DNA of 64,000 nt from Mesorhizobium sp. WSM3859 (GCF_002295065.1 NZ_NSGG01000003.1:434001-498000), one strand, 5' to 3'. Counted from the stretch's first letter, positions 17,675 through 24,808 are shown. Program-made: numbers and translations. The notes: generated from the letters alone by a model not told the origin.

Positions 17675-17912
17675 ATGACGTACCTTGGCTTCGTTCCCCC
17701 GGACGACGTCAAAATGCTCGCGGACGTCCTTTCGGAGTACTGCAGAAGCACGATAACGACCCACCGAGGAAGAACGAGAGCGCCTTGCACTCCGACTACT
17801 GGGGTTCTATCGAGCCGGATTAGAGACCCGAGAGGCTCTCCTGTCACAGCTGGAGGCCGAAGAACGTCGGGCTCTGCCGGAAATCGGCGTCAATCGATGT
17901 TCCCTCGGGTGA
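17675..17912 (+). pseudogene. Small gene broken by two single-base losses
   Basis: ATG 17675 follows GGAGG (17661-17665) and begins MTYLGFVPPDDVKMLADV, continuing to EYCR. Adding one base near 17744-17748 and one near 17760-17763 restores a continuous 79-residue frame: KHDNDP, then TEEERERLALRLLGFYRAGL and QLEAEERRALPEIG, to the TGA at 17910-17912. The observed 238 bp plus two equals 240, exactly 80 codons. The rebuilt protein resembles small helical proteins common in rhizobia. Two sequencing errors so close together are the main alternative. Confidence 0.6.
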
Positions 17913-18084
17913 TCCTGCGCTTCGTGTCGAAGACGTTCAGAAGGTCCACAAGATCGTCGGCATAGCCTTTGTCGAGGCCTTTCGCTGGTCGACCCCAGGC
18001 GTCAGCCGGCAGTCCGGTAGACACCTCGAACACCGTCCACGTCCCGTCCGGTTCCTGCCTGAGGTTGAACCTTTGCTGCACCAT
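17890..18084 (-). CDS. Small conserved-looking hypothetical protein (64 aa)
   Basis: Frame from ATG 18084 to TGA at 17890-17892. The product (RFNLRQEPDGTWTVFEVSTG, then ADDLVDLLNVFDTKRR) has the compact beta-rich start and amphipathic end of small rhizobial proteins of unknown function, from general familiarity only. The Shine-Dalgarno match is poor. It is convergent with the broken gene at 17675-17912, overlapping its end by 23 bp, and divergent from the ORF at 18235. Confidence 0.55.
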   Translation of the reverse strand: MVQQRFNLRQEPDGTWTVFEVSTGLPADAWGRPAKGLDKGYADDLVDLLNVFDTKRRITRGNID

Positions 18085-18234
18085 GAGGTGAACATAGGGA
18101 AGGCGGAAATGTTTGGTAGAAAAATGCGAGCGGTTGATCGGATAACAGACACGCGCGCCGACCCCCCGTACCCCCAGTTCGGCACGACACCTAGAGCCCG
18201 TATCTTACATGGGCGAGAGCTGATACGTTGAGGG

Positions 18235-18438
18235 ATGCGCAACGAAACGGAACTCCAAATGGTTGAGCGGCATGTCCGCGAATGCGAAGGGCATATTGCG
18301 CGGCAGCGTGAAATCGTCGCGCGGCTGGTCGAACGGGGACAGCCGACGGACCTCGCCTTGGAGCTGTTGTGGCTCTTCGAGTGGGTCCAGACAGACCACC
18401 TAAGGCATCTGCGTCGGCTCCAGCTTCAGGCTGGGTGA
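18235..18438 (+). CDS. Small helical hypothetical protein (67 aa)
   Basis: Predicted product is almost entirely helical and charged (MVERHVRECEGHIARQREIV, then LWLFEWVQTDHLRHLRRL). ATG 18235 has GAGGG too close upstream; ATG 18259 after GGAAC is an equally good start. It resembles small host-type rhizobial proteins rather than phage proteins. No motif is recognised. It is divergent from the 64-residue ORF and 110 bp upstream of the serine recombinase. Confidence 0.55.
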   Translation: MRNETELQMVERHVRECEGHIARQREIVARLVERGQPTDLALELLWLFEWVQTDHLRHLRRLQLQAG

Positions 18439-18467
18439 CCGGCACCTCGCGTACAAAAAGGTAATCC

Positions 18468-18510
18468 TTACCTCACATCGCGGTTGACATGTGAACTTCG
18501 TGTGAGGTAA
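18468..18510. promoter_or_regulatory. 10-bp perfect dyad upstream of the serine recombinase
   Basis: TTACCTCACA (18468-18477) and TGTGAGGTAA (18501-18510) form a perfect 10-bp dyad around a TTGACA -35-like box (18484-18489). TGTGAAC also recurs at 18490-18496 and 18515-18521. This looks like a promoter embedded in repressor-binding sites. It could alternatively be a recombination site for the recombinase. Confidence 0.5.
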
Positions 18511-18548
18511 GTCGTGTGAACATTGGCTCTAAGGAGATAGTTCACACC

Positions 18549-19121
18549 ATGGCAATCGTCGGATACGCCCGCGTCAGCACGACCGACCAGAACACGGCAG
18601 TCCAGATCGACCAGTTGAAGGCGGCAGGGGTGACGGACGACCACCTCTTTGAAGACCGGCTGTCGGGACTTGACGACAAGAGACCGAAGCTCGCCGAGAT
18701 GCTGCGGCACGCCCGCAAGGGTGACACGGTGGTGGTGACGAAGGTTGACCGGCTGGCACGGTCGGCGGCACATCTGCACCAGATCGTGGACGACCTCGAC
18801 AAGCGGGGTGTTGGGTTCCGGGTTCTGAACGACCCGTCGCTGGACACGACCAAGCCGCACGGCAAGCTGATGTTTGGCATCCTCGCCAGCATTGCAGAGT
18901 TTGAGACCGCCCTCAGGAAGGAGCGGCAGATGGAAGGCATCGCCAAGGCGAAGGCTCGGGGTGACCACCTCGGGAGGCCAAAGACGGTGACTTCCGAGAT
19001 TGAACAGAAGGTGCGCGACATGCGGGCCGGTGGGGCGTCCCTGAGGGCCATTGCGGCTGCTGTCGGGTACTCCACCGCCACCGTGCAAAGCGTTCTCAAA
19101 GGAGATGAGACAACAGGATGA
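18549..19121 (+). CDS. Serine recombinase (resolvase/invertase family)
   Basis: 190 aa from ATG 18549, with AAGGAGAT 10 nt upstream; an in-frame GTG at 18516 lacks this. Small serine recombinase: VGYARVSTTDQN with nucleophile Ser10, RLSGLDDKRPKLAEML, TVVVTKVDRLARS (active-site Arg), then an E-helix and a C-terminal HTH (RAIAAAVGYSTATVQSVLKG). Length and domain order match Tn3 resolvase/Hin/Gin. It could resolve circular dimers or invert a segment; no clear paired recombination sites were found. It is coupled to the next gene by ATGA overlap. Confidence 0.93.
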   Translation: MAIVGYARVSTTDQNTAVQIDQLKAAGVTDDHLFEDRLSGLDDKRPKLAEMLRHARKGDTVVVTKVDRLARSAAHLHQIVDDLDKRGVGFRVLNDPSLDTTKPHGKLMFGILASIAEFETALRKERQMEGIAKAKARGDHLGRPKTVTSEIEQKVRDMRAGGASLRAIAAAVGYSTATVQSVLKGDETTG

Positions 19122-19642
19122 AGAAGGGCAGGAAGTTCCTTGGCGGCAAGACCGGGCGCTATGAGGGCGCTGGACCGAAGCGGTATCAAGGGGGCTGGGA
19201 GCATGACGGCCTGAGCTTCGCGGAAGTGGTCAAGGTCAAGTTCCCGAAGACGGGAGAGGAAAGTCGCGCGGTGAGACGGGAGCGGATACGGAAGGCGCTC
19301 CGATACTGGGCGCGCGGGCAGCTTCGGGCTTGGACCGCTGACTGGGAAGTCTACAAACCGATGGTGGCCGAGATTGACGCGATGGTGAAGGCCAGACGGT
19401 CGGTGGGAGCCGTCCAGGCCATGGTGATGGAGCGAGTGACGGCACGGAGCTTCGTGGTTGGGACCTCCGAATACCAGAAGTGGGACGGAAGACAGCCGGG
19501 GATGGCCGATAGCATTGAACAAATAGAGGACCATTTCAAACCAGTGGAAAGGCCAGATGACGGAGAGCGCGTTCGGAAGAGCGAGAAGGAACTCTTCAAT
19601 GAACTTCAGGCCATCTTGAGGGATGCTCCGAGGGGCCGGTAG
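19118..19642 (+). CDS. Unknown protein coupled to the recombinase (174 aa)
   Basis: The ATG overlaps the recombinase stop by 4 bp, so the two are one transcript. The product begins with a Gly/Lys-rich basic segment (MKKGRKFLGGKTGRYEGAGP), then an alpha-helical Arg/Trp-rich middle (KALRYWARGQLRAWTADW) and an acidic C-terminus. No family is recognised. Coupling suggests it works with or is dosed by the recombinase, perhaps as an accessory DNA-binding factor; that is inference. Confidence 0.7.
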   Translation: MKKGRKFLGGKTGRYEGAGPKRYQGGWEHDGLSFAEVVKVKFPKTGEESRAVRRERIRKALRYWARGQLRAWTADWEVYKPMVAEIDAMVKARRSVGAVQAMVMERVTARSFVVGTSEYQKWDGRQPGMADSIEQIEDHFKPVERPDDGERVRKSEKELFNELQAILRDAPRGR

Positions 19643-19886
19643 AGGTTACTTGGCCGGCTAAGACCCACCTGTTCGGACGACAACACCCTCTCCTCACGGC
19701 TTCTCACCTACCGATCTGTCCAGCGTTCTCCCGCTGCCTGCCCTGTTCCCTTCTGGGGCTGTGGCGCGCTGTGGCTGTGGCCGGTCGGTAGATGCGAGGC
19801 CGTGTGTGCCTCTATCTGTTTCCCCTTTTGGACTGGACGGTTCAGGGCAGCGGGGTTCCTCATACAACACAATCTGAAAGGTGAAC
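19643..19886. other. Structured non-coding stretch upstream of the ParB-like gene
   Basis: No convincing gene in 244 bp. It contains nested inverted repeats: CTACCGA (19708-19714) with TCGGTAG (19785-19791) and TGCCCTG (19739-19745) with CAGGGCA (19843-19849), plus direct CTGTGG repeats. It could be a long leader, a small RNA or a replication/partition site. A minus-strand frame across it is not convincing. Confidence 0.3.
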
Positions 19887-20666
19887 ATGATCACAGGAGC
19901 GGTCGAGGCATTGGCCGGCCTCATTGAACTATCAGGGTCCCACCAGGACACCCTCAGCCGGCCCGACAGGTTGCCCCTTGGCGAGGTGAAGGTGCTGCCG
20001 GACCTGTTCCAGCCACGCGGCGGGATGGACGAGCGACACCTGTCCGACCTTGTGAAACTCCTCAGGAGCCGGAAGGACCTCGACCCCGTGACCGTATTGG
20101 TTGTTGGGGACGCCTACGTCTTGATCGACGGACACCACCGGCACGAAGCGTACCAGCGGACGGGCAACGAGAGCATCCCCACGGTCTTTTTCGAGGGGTC
20201 CCCCGAGGAGGCCGTGCTGGAGGCAGGGAAGGCGAACGCTAAGGCCAAGCTGCCGATGTCGTCCAGTGAGCGGCAAGACTTTGCGTGGCGGCTTGTCGTG
20301 CTGGACCGCTACAGCAAGGCGAGGGTGGCAGACGCATCGGGGACCTCGACGTCACAGGTGGCAACCATGAGGAAAGCCAAGAAGGCACTGGGGGTCGACG
20401 CCCGGAACTACTCGACGTGGTTCAAGGCGAGGAAAGCAGCGGAAGGGAAGGACATGGAAGGTGTGGACGGGTTCGATCCTGAGGAGTGGAAGCAACAGGT
20501 TGCAGATCGGTACGCGGACACGCTGGCGAAGACGTTCTCGGGGCGATTGTTACGGGACCCTGAGATTGCCGCTATGGCCCTCGCCACGTACTTCGGCAGG
20601 AGACTTCCCGAGGTGGTCGGTGAACTTCAAGAGTTCCTGCCCGAGGTGGCCGACGAGGAGTTCTGA
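19887..20666 (+). CDS. ParB/Spo0J-like nuclease-fold DNA-binding protein
   Basis: 259 aa from ATG 19887 (AAAGGTG upstream). Residues about 25-105 match the ParB N-terminal domain: a conserved box of the type LPDLFQPRGGMDERHLSDLV, and VLIDGHHRHEAYQRTG corresponding to the DGHHR/GxHR motif. A helix-turn-helix follows (ARVADASGTSTSQVATMRKA). No ParA is adjacent, so it is more likely a transcription or replication regulator of the element than a true partition protein. ParB-like proteins of this kind occur on phages and integrative elements. Confidence 0.82.
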   Translation: MITGAVEALAGLIELSGSHQDTLSRPDRLPLGEVKVLPDLFQPRGGMDERHLSDLVKLLRSRKDLDPVTVLVVGDAYVLIDGHHRHEAYQRTGNESIPTVFFEGSPEEAVLEAGKANAKAKLPMSSSERQDFAWRLVVLDRYSKARVADASGTSTSQVATMRKAKKALGVDARNYSTWFKARKAAEGKDMEGVDGFDPEEWKQQVADRYADTLAKTFSGRLLRDPEIAAMALATYFGRRLPEVVGELQEFLPEVADEEF

Positions 20667-20677
20667 GAACCCTCAGG

Positions 20678-20708
20678 TGTACAACCACTACGGTGTACGA
20701 ATTGTACA
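20678..20708. promoter_or_regulatory. GTAC-centred repeats before the small-gene cluster
   Basis: TGTACAA (20678-20684) and TTGTACA (20702-20708) form a perfect 7-bp dyad with a third GGTGTACGA motif between them, in the 107-bp gap between the ParB-like gene and the next ORF. Position suggests an operator. Confidence 0.35.
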
Positions 20709-20773
20709 GGCTGGGACCCAGAGAGGCCCGGCGACAACATCAACGCAACAGCAGAGAAGCAGAGGAATTTGAG

Positions 20774-20974
20774 ATGCAGGACGAAGCAACGCGCCGGAAA
20801 TGGCGTGAGTACAAGCGCAAGTGGCGCGAAGAGAACCCGGAGCGCAACCGGGAACTGGACAGCCGGGCCTATCACCGGAACCGAGAGACCATCAACCGGA
20901 AGCGCAAGGAGGTGCGCAAGCTGTTCACCGAGTGGCGGCAGACCTTGAAGCCGGTGGAGACCCCAGCCCAATGA
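20774..20974 (+). CDS. Highly charged small protein (66 aa)
   Basis: ATG 20774 follows AGAGGAA. The product is nearly all Arg/Lys/Glu/Asn (KWREYKRKWREENPERNREL, then YHRNRETINRKRKEVRKL). This resembles the basic N-terminal repeats found before HNH nuclease domains in phage proteins, but no HNH motif follows, so it may be a detached piece or a nucleic-acid-binding peptide. It overlaps the next gene by ATGA. Confidence 0.6.
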   Translation: MQDEATRRKWREYKRKWREENPERNRELDSRAYHRNRETINRKRKEVRKLFTEWRQTLKPVETPAQ

Positions 20975-21390
20975 GGGGCGTCCACCAGATCACCCCCACA
21001 CTTCGAGTTGTCGAGAATGACCGCGAATGGGTCGTCCAGGCGGTCGAGACGAAGCGGACCCGTCGGCGCGGCACTCAGTCGACCGGCGAATGGACCGACC
21101 GCGCATACCTCACCACCCGGACGATGCTGAACGGCGAACTTAAACGCCTTGTTGGCAACGACGCGATGACGTCAGGCCTTGTTGGGCATGTCAGCCAAGA
21201 GGTTCTGGACTGGCTCGATAGCCTGCCGGATCGGCACCCATCGCGGGAGGTCCCCACGGTCTTGGACATGCTGGAGGCGTCGACAGCGGGCAGCGAGCAT
21301 GGTGAGACTTTCCATGACCATCTCCCGCTGATCGTGAAGCACGGGCCGCTAAGGTGGCGTAACGACCGGAACGCTCGCTTTGACCCCTGA
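20971..21390 (+). CDS. Unknown protein (139 aa)
   Basis: ATG 20971 overlaps the upstream TGA. The N-terminal part is beta-like (ITPTLRVVENDREWVVQAVE), followed by a basic RTRRRGTQSTGEW segment and a helical region ending VSQEVLDWLDSLPDRHP. No family or catalytic motif is recognised. Tight packing with neighbours indicates one operon from 20774 onward. Confidence 0.6.
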   Translation: MRGVHQITPTLRVVENDREWVVQAVETKRTRRRGTQSTGEWTDRAYLTTRTMLNGELKRLVGNDAMTSGLVGHVSQEVLDWLDSLPDRHPSREVPTVLDMLEASTAGSEHGETFHDHLPLIVKHGPLRWRNDRNARFDP

Positions 21391-21871
21391 CGAGATCAAG
21401 CGGCGGGACTGGGTTGCAACCTACCCGACGCGAGAGGCGGCTCTTGCGTTGATCGAGTGGCTGAAGGCTGACGACTGGGAAATCTCATCGGAGCTTGACC
21501 GTAGGCTGCCGGGCATCGGCATCGACTGGACGAGCAGTTTTTCCGTGGCAGCCGAGCGGTGCTTTGAAGTCTATGGCTACCCTGAATTGGGTGCTGTGGC
21601 GATTGCCCGGAGAGTTGCCGAAGTGTGGATGCGACCCACCCGCTCAGCGCCACAGGAAGGGGTCACCGGAGGCAGCACCAGCCTTTCCCGTCCAGCCACT
21701 CCAGCCGCCCCTTGCGCGCGTCCTGAGAGCCCTGAGGCGTTGACCTACGGTTTCAGCCTCGGCGCTGACCAAGCACCACCACAGCATCAAGCAGACCAAG
21801 CCTCGGGGCAATTCCGCTCTGGGGATCACATCAACGTTGAAGGAACGAAACGAAATGACCGACTACATTGA
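21380..21871 (+). CDS. Unknown protein (163 aa), TTG start
   Basis: The frame opens at TTG 21380, overlapping the previous gene by 11 bp. Residues 1-90 look globular (YPTREAALALIEWLKADDWE, FEVYGYPELGAVAIARRVAE); the last 70 are Pro/Ser/Ala-rich and disordered. No family recognised. The weak start leaves the N-terminus uncertain. It overlaps the next gene by 17 bp. Confidence 0.5.
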   Translation: MTPDEIKRRDWVATYPTREAALALIEWLKADDWEISSELDRRLPGIGIDWTSSFSVAAERCFEVYGYPELGAVAIARRVAEVWMRPTRSAPQEGVTGGSTSLSRPATPAAPCARPESPEALTYGFSLGADQAPPQHQADQASGQFRSGDHINVEGTKRNDRLH

Positions 21872-22298
21872 CAACCCGAACAAGTACCAGACCGACAACA
21901 CGCCCGTGGCGCAGGCCATGATGAGGGCGCGGGAAGCGCAAGCCGAAGCCGACAGGGCAAAGCAAGGTGCGCTGGCTGCCGAGGCCGCAGAGCGGGCGAA
22001 GCAGGAAGAAATTGACCGTGCGGTCGAACTCTCGATGTCCCGCATGAACCAGCAGCTTCAGGCCCAGCGCATGGGTGTGAAGACCCAAGGAGCGATCCGG
22101 TCTCAGGATGTCGGGGTTGTGCCACCCATGGCAGAGGTCGAGAAGACCACGGTCAAGGTTCTTGGCGGTATCGAGGTCAGCTTTAGTCAAGCGAAGGATA
22201 TGGCCGAGACAGGGCAGATCACGCAGGCCGAGTTCAACAAGGCCGTGGTCGATGGTCTGGCTGTTCGGGGCTACGCGGCACCGAAGTCTTTCGCCTGA
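21855..22298 (+). CDS. Coiled-coil protein of the element (147 aa)
   Basis: ATG 21855 follows AAGGAAC; an in-frame TTG at 21837 is less likely. After a polar start (MTDYIDNPNKYQTDN) residues about 20-75 form a long Ala/Glu/Arg coiled coil (AREAQAEADRAKQGALAAEA), then a compact C-terminal domain ending GYAAPKSFA. It could be a structural or scaffolding-type protein, but no family is recognised. The next frame opens 42 bp downstream in the -1 register. Confidence 0.6.
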   Translation: MTDYIDNPNKYQTDNTPVAQAMMRAREAQAEADRAKQGALAAEAAERAKQEEIDRAVELSMSRMNQQLQAQRMGVKTQGAIRSQDVGVVPPMAEVEKTTVKVLGGIEVSFSQAKDMAETGQITQAEFNKAVVDGLAVRGYAAPKSFA

Positions 22299-22339
22299 CC
22301 ACGGAGGCCGAGAGTGACGAGGGGGCTTCGGCCCCTGAG

Positions 22340-22768
22340 TTGCCTGCCGTGGACGACAAGACCGAAGAGGAGGAACTGACCGACGACGAGAAGGAAGACA
22401 AGCAACATGCCGAGTTTGTGCGCATGGCCGACCAGAGCCTTGACCGCTTCAGGGACACCCACAGCGAACCCCAGCAGCAATTCATTGTGGACGCCTTCGT
22501 GGAGACCGGAGAGATACCAACCGGGGAAGCCTTCGGGATCGAGGAGGTGGAAGCGGCTGTGGTCGAGACTGCATTCACTCAGCACCTCGACCGCAACGTT
22601 CTGCGGCAGCATGGGCTGACGCTGGCGACCTACTTCGAGCATGTCGCCGAGGCTGATTACCCGGCGCTCCGCAGGGCTGCAGCCAAGGGGGAATGGCACG
22701 TCTTCCACGAGCATGCCCAAGCCATAGCAGCGGCACGGAAGGCGGGAACAGCCTTCGCCGACGAATAG
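22340..22768 (+). CDS. Acidic unknown protein (142 aa)
   Basis: Frame from TTG 22340 with no good ribosome site. The N-terminus is strongly acidic (TEEEELTDDEKEDKQHAEF), followed by helical segments and an alanine-rich end. The same reading frame is open well upstream of 22298 and reads plausibly (TTEAESDEGASAPELPAVDD), so it may be expressed as a -1 frameshift extension of the coiled-coil protein rather than from its own start. Confidence 0.5.
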   Translation: MPAVDDKTEEEELTDDEKEDKQHAEFVRMADQSLDRFRDTHSEPQQQFIVDAFVETGEIPTGEAFGIEEVEAAVVETAFTQHLDRNVLRQHGLTLATYFEHVAEADYPALRRAAAKGEWHVFHEHAQAIAAARKAGTAFADE

Positions 22769-22951
22769 ACTTTGGCCCTCGTCGCATCGCCCCAAGAGGT
22801 GCGGCGGGGGCTGAGCCGTTGTAGCAGAAATCGTTCCACTGGCGGGATGTCTCCGCCAAGGGAGAAGTTCCGCTAACGCATTGAATTTATTTGAGTTGAC
22901 GGGCGGGGCGCACGTCCGCTACCGACGCAGGCGACAACAGGAGTGGGTGCA

Positions 22952-23155
22952 ATGCAGACCGTGCGAGTTGAGTACAGCAACCTTGAGGCCGAGGTGACCG
23001 CGTGGATGAAGGGCCACGTTGCACAGGTCAAGGAAGACTTTGGCCAAGGCGAAGCATACGCCGAGGCGGTGAGGTTACTGGACGATGACCCGTGGCAGGC
23101 GCTGCAATGGTATGTCGAAGACGTGAGGCGAGGCCTGAGGACGGCTGGAGTGTGA
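22952..23155 (+). CDS. Small acidic protein (67 aa)
   Basis: ATG 22952 follows AGGAGTGG at good spacing. The product (MQTVRVEYSNLEAEVTAWMK, then DDDPWQALQWYVEDVRRGL) is acidic, Trp-containing and probably a helical bundle. It is the last gene before attR, 84 bp from the tRNA. Unknown function. Confidence 0.6.
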   Translation: MQTVRVEYSNLEAEVTAWMKGHVAQVKEDFGQGEAYAEAVRLLDDDPWQALQWYVEDVRRGLRTAGV

Positions 23156-23170
23156 CGCAGTTGGCAGATC

Positions 23171-23179
23171 ACGTCCCCA
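23171..23179 (+). repeat. Right-end ACGTCCCCA arm-type motif
   Basis: Third exact copy of the ACGTCCCCA motif that occurs twice beside attL, located 60 bp inside attR and in the same orientation. Likely an integrase arm site. Confidence 0.45.
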
Positions 23180-23239
23180 GCGGCGCCCCCATGCGATTTT
23201 GCTTCGCGACGTTTAAACCCGTAACACCTTGATTTTGCT

Positions 23240-23316
23240 TGGTGATCCCGGCAGGGATCGAACCTGCGACCTACAGATTAGGAATCTGCCGCTCTATCCT
23301 ACTGAGCTACGGGACC
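23240..23316 (-). tRNA. tRNA-Arg (anticodon CCU)
   Basis: 77 nt including encoded CCA. The 7-bp acceptor stem (GGTCCCG / CGGGATC, one G-U), D-arm TAGCTCAGTAGG, anticodon stem-loop GCAGA-TTCCTAA-TCTGT with anticodon CCT, and T-arm GCAGG-TTCGATC-CCTGC are all clear. It is the integration target: its 3' 44 bp are repeated at the far end of the element, so the present 3' half was probably supplied by the element. Confidence 0.97.
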
Positions 23317-23427
23317 ACGCGGCCCGACACATAAACGCTTCGGGCCGGTTCGCCAAGAGGAGTCTGAAAGCCGGTCAGGCGGCCGTCTTGCGATGGGCGG
23401 CCGCCTCCTATTGCCAAGCCTGTGCCG

Positions 23428-24591
23428 TCACGCGGCCAGCGCCGTCTCGGCCAGCTTCACCCAGTAGCTCATGCCGTGCGGGATGACCTCGTCGTTGAAG
23501 TCGTAGGCCGGATGGTGCAGGCCGGCGGTGTCGCCGTTGCCGATGAAGATGAAGGCACCGGGGCGCGCTTCGAGCATGTAGGAGAAATCCTCGCCGCCCA
23601 TCACCGGCTGTATGGCGCGGTGGACGTGGTTGTCGCCGGCGATGTCGGCCGCGACATCTCCGGCAAACGCGGTTTCCTCGGCATGGTTGAAGGTGACCGG
23701 GTAGTTGGCGTCGTAGTCGACCTCGATCGTGGCGCCGAAGGCGGTCGCGATGCCGGCGCAGATGGCGCGGATGCGCTCTTCCGATTTCTTGGCCACTTCC
23801 TTCTTCAGCGTGCGCACGGTGCCGGCTATCTCGGCGGTTTCGGGGATGACGTTATAGGCGTCGCCGGCGTGGAACTTCGTCACCGACACCACCACGGCCT
23901 CGACCGGATCGGTGCTGCGCGAGGCGATGGTCTGCAGCGCGCCCACCAGCTGGCTGGTGATGACGATCGGATCGATCGTGCCATGCGGCATTGCGGCATG
24001 GCCGCCGCGGCCCTTAACGGTGATGGTGAACTCGGCGGTCGCGGCCATGATCGGGCCGGGCTTGATGGCGAACTGGCCGACCGGCAGGCCCGGCATGTTG
24101 TGCATGCCGAAGACCTTTTCGATGTCGAAGCGCTCCATCATCCCGTCCTTGACCATCTCGTTGCCGCCGCCGCCGCCTTCCTCGGCTGGCTGGAAGATCA
24201 CAGCAACGGTGCCGGCGAAATTGCGCGTCTCGGCAAGATATTTGGCGGCGCCCAGCAGCATCGCGGTGTGGCCGTCATGGCCGCAGGCATGCATCTTGCC
24301 CGGCACGGTCGAGGCCCATGGCTTGCCTGTGATCTCGTCGATCGGCAGCGCGTCCATGTCGGCGCGCAGCCCGATGGTCGGGCCATCGCCCTTGCGGCCG
24401 CGGATAATGCCGACGACGCCGGTCTTGCCCAGTCCCGTCACCACTTCGTCGCAGCCGAAGGTCTTCAGCTTCTCGGTGACGAAGCCGGCGGTCTGGAAGA
24501 CGTCGAAATTCAGCTCCGGGGTCTGGTGCAGATGTCGTCGCCAGCCAGCGACTTCTTCCTGCATTTGCGCGGCGCGGTTCAGAATCGGCAT
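23428..24591 (-). CDS. M20 family amidohydrolase (hippurate hydrolase-like)
   Basis: 387-residue cytoplasmic metallo-amidohydrolase cleaving N-acyl amino acids. Metal-site motifs: HACGHDGHTA at residues 101-110, QPAEEGGGGG near 135-143, a GMHNMPG box, and GGEDFSYML near the C-terminus. The internal lid/dimerisation domain includes KGRGGHAAMPHGTIDP. The start, MPILNRAAQMQEEV, is typical. Substrate (hippurate, indole-acetyl-amino acids or another N-acyl amino acid) cannot be distinguished. It is monocistronic, next to the element. Confidence 0.93.
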   Translation of the reverse strand: MPILNRAAQMQEEVAGWRRHLHQTPELNFDVFQTAGFVTEKLKTFGCDEVVTGLGKTGVVGIIRGRKGDGPTIGLRADMDALPIDEITGKPWASTVPGKMHACGHDGHTAMLLGAAKYLAETRNFAGTVAVIFQPAEEGGGGGNEMVKDGMMERFDIEKVFGMHNMPGLPVGQFAIKPGPIMAATAEFTITVKGRGGHAAMPHGTIDPIVITSQLVGALQTIASRSTDPVEAVVVSVTKFHAGDAYNVIPETAEIAGTVRTLKKEVAKKSEERIRAICAGIATAFGATIEVDYDANYPVTFNHAEETAFAGDVAADIAGDNHVHRAIQPVMGGEDFSYMLEARPGAFIFIGNGDTAGLHHPAYDFNDEVIPHGMSYWVKLAETALAA

Positions 24592-24808
24592 GATCGGTCC
24601 ATTTCTTGGTTGACGGCAGGCGGTTCAGAGCGGCTGCCCAGCAATTGTGATTGTCTTGAACTTTGCCATTTTGGCGTCACATAGGGTAAATAGCACCGCA
24701 ACAAAGGGGTCCGGGTCGAGAGGTCGGGCCGCATTTATGCTGGCGATGGGTAACGAAATCTTACGGACCCAGCGGCGATTACGGCAAGAGGCGATTTCGG
24801 ATTTGATC

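Larger units (their letters stand above)
15761..23283. mobile_element. Small integrated element in tRNA-Arg(CCU)
   Basis: A 7.5-kb segment bounded by 44-bp tRNA-derived repeats (15761-15804 and 23240-23283, three mismatches). The intact tRNA-Arg lies at the right end and the displaced 3' piece at the left, next to a tyrosine integrase. Inside are a serine recombinase, a ParB-like protein, one broken gene and about ten small ORFs of unknown function. Codon third positions look less GC-biased than in flanking genes. There are no virion, packaging, relaxase or conjugation genes, so it is either a satellite-like or decayed element. Confidence 0.85.

Noticed and set aside
17890-18438. Toxin-antitoxin pair formed by the two divergent small ORFs
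   Set aside because: They are divergent, not co-transcribed, and neither resembles a known toxin or antitoxin.
19694-19951. 85-codon minus-strand frame upstream of the ParB-like gene
   Set aside because: Proline/arginine-rich, no start signal, and it runs into the ParB-like gene antisense.
15761-23283. Calling the element a complete prophage
   Set aside because: No capsid, portal, terminase, tail or lysis gene could be recognised and it is only 7.5 kb.
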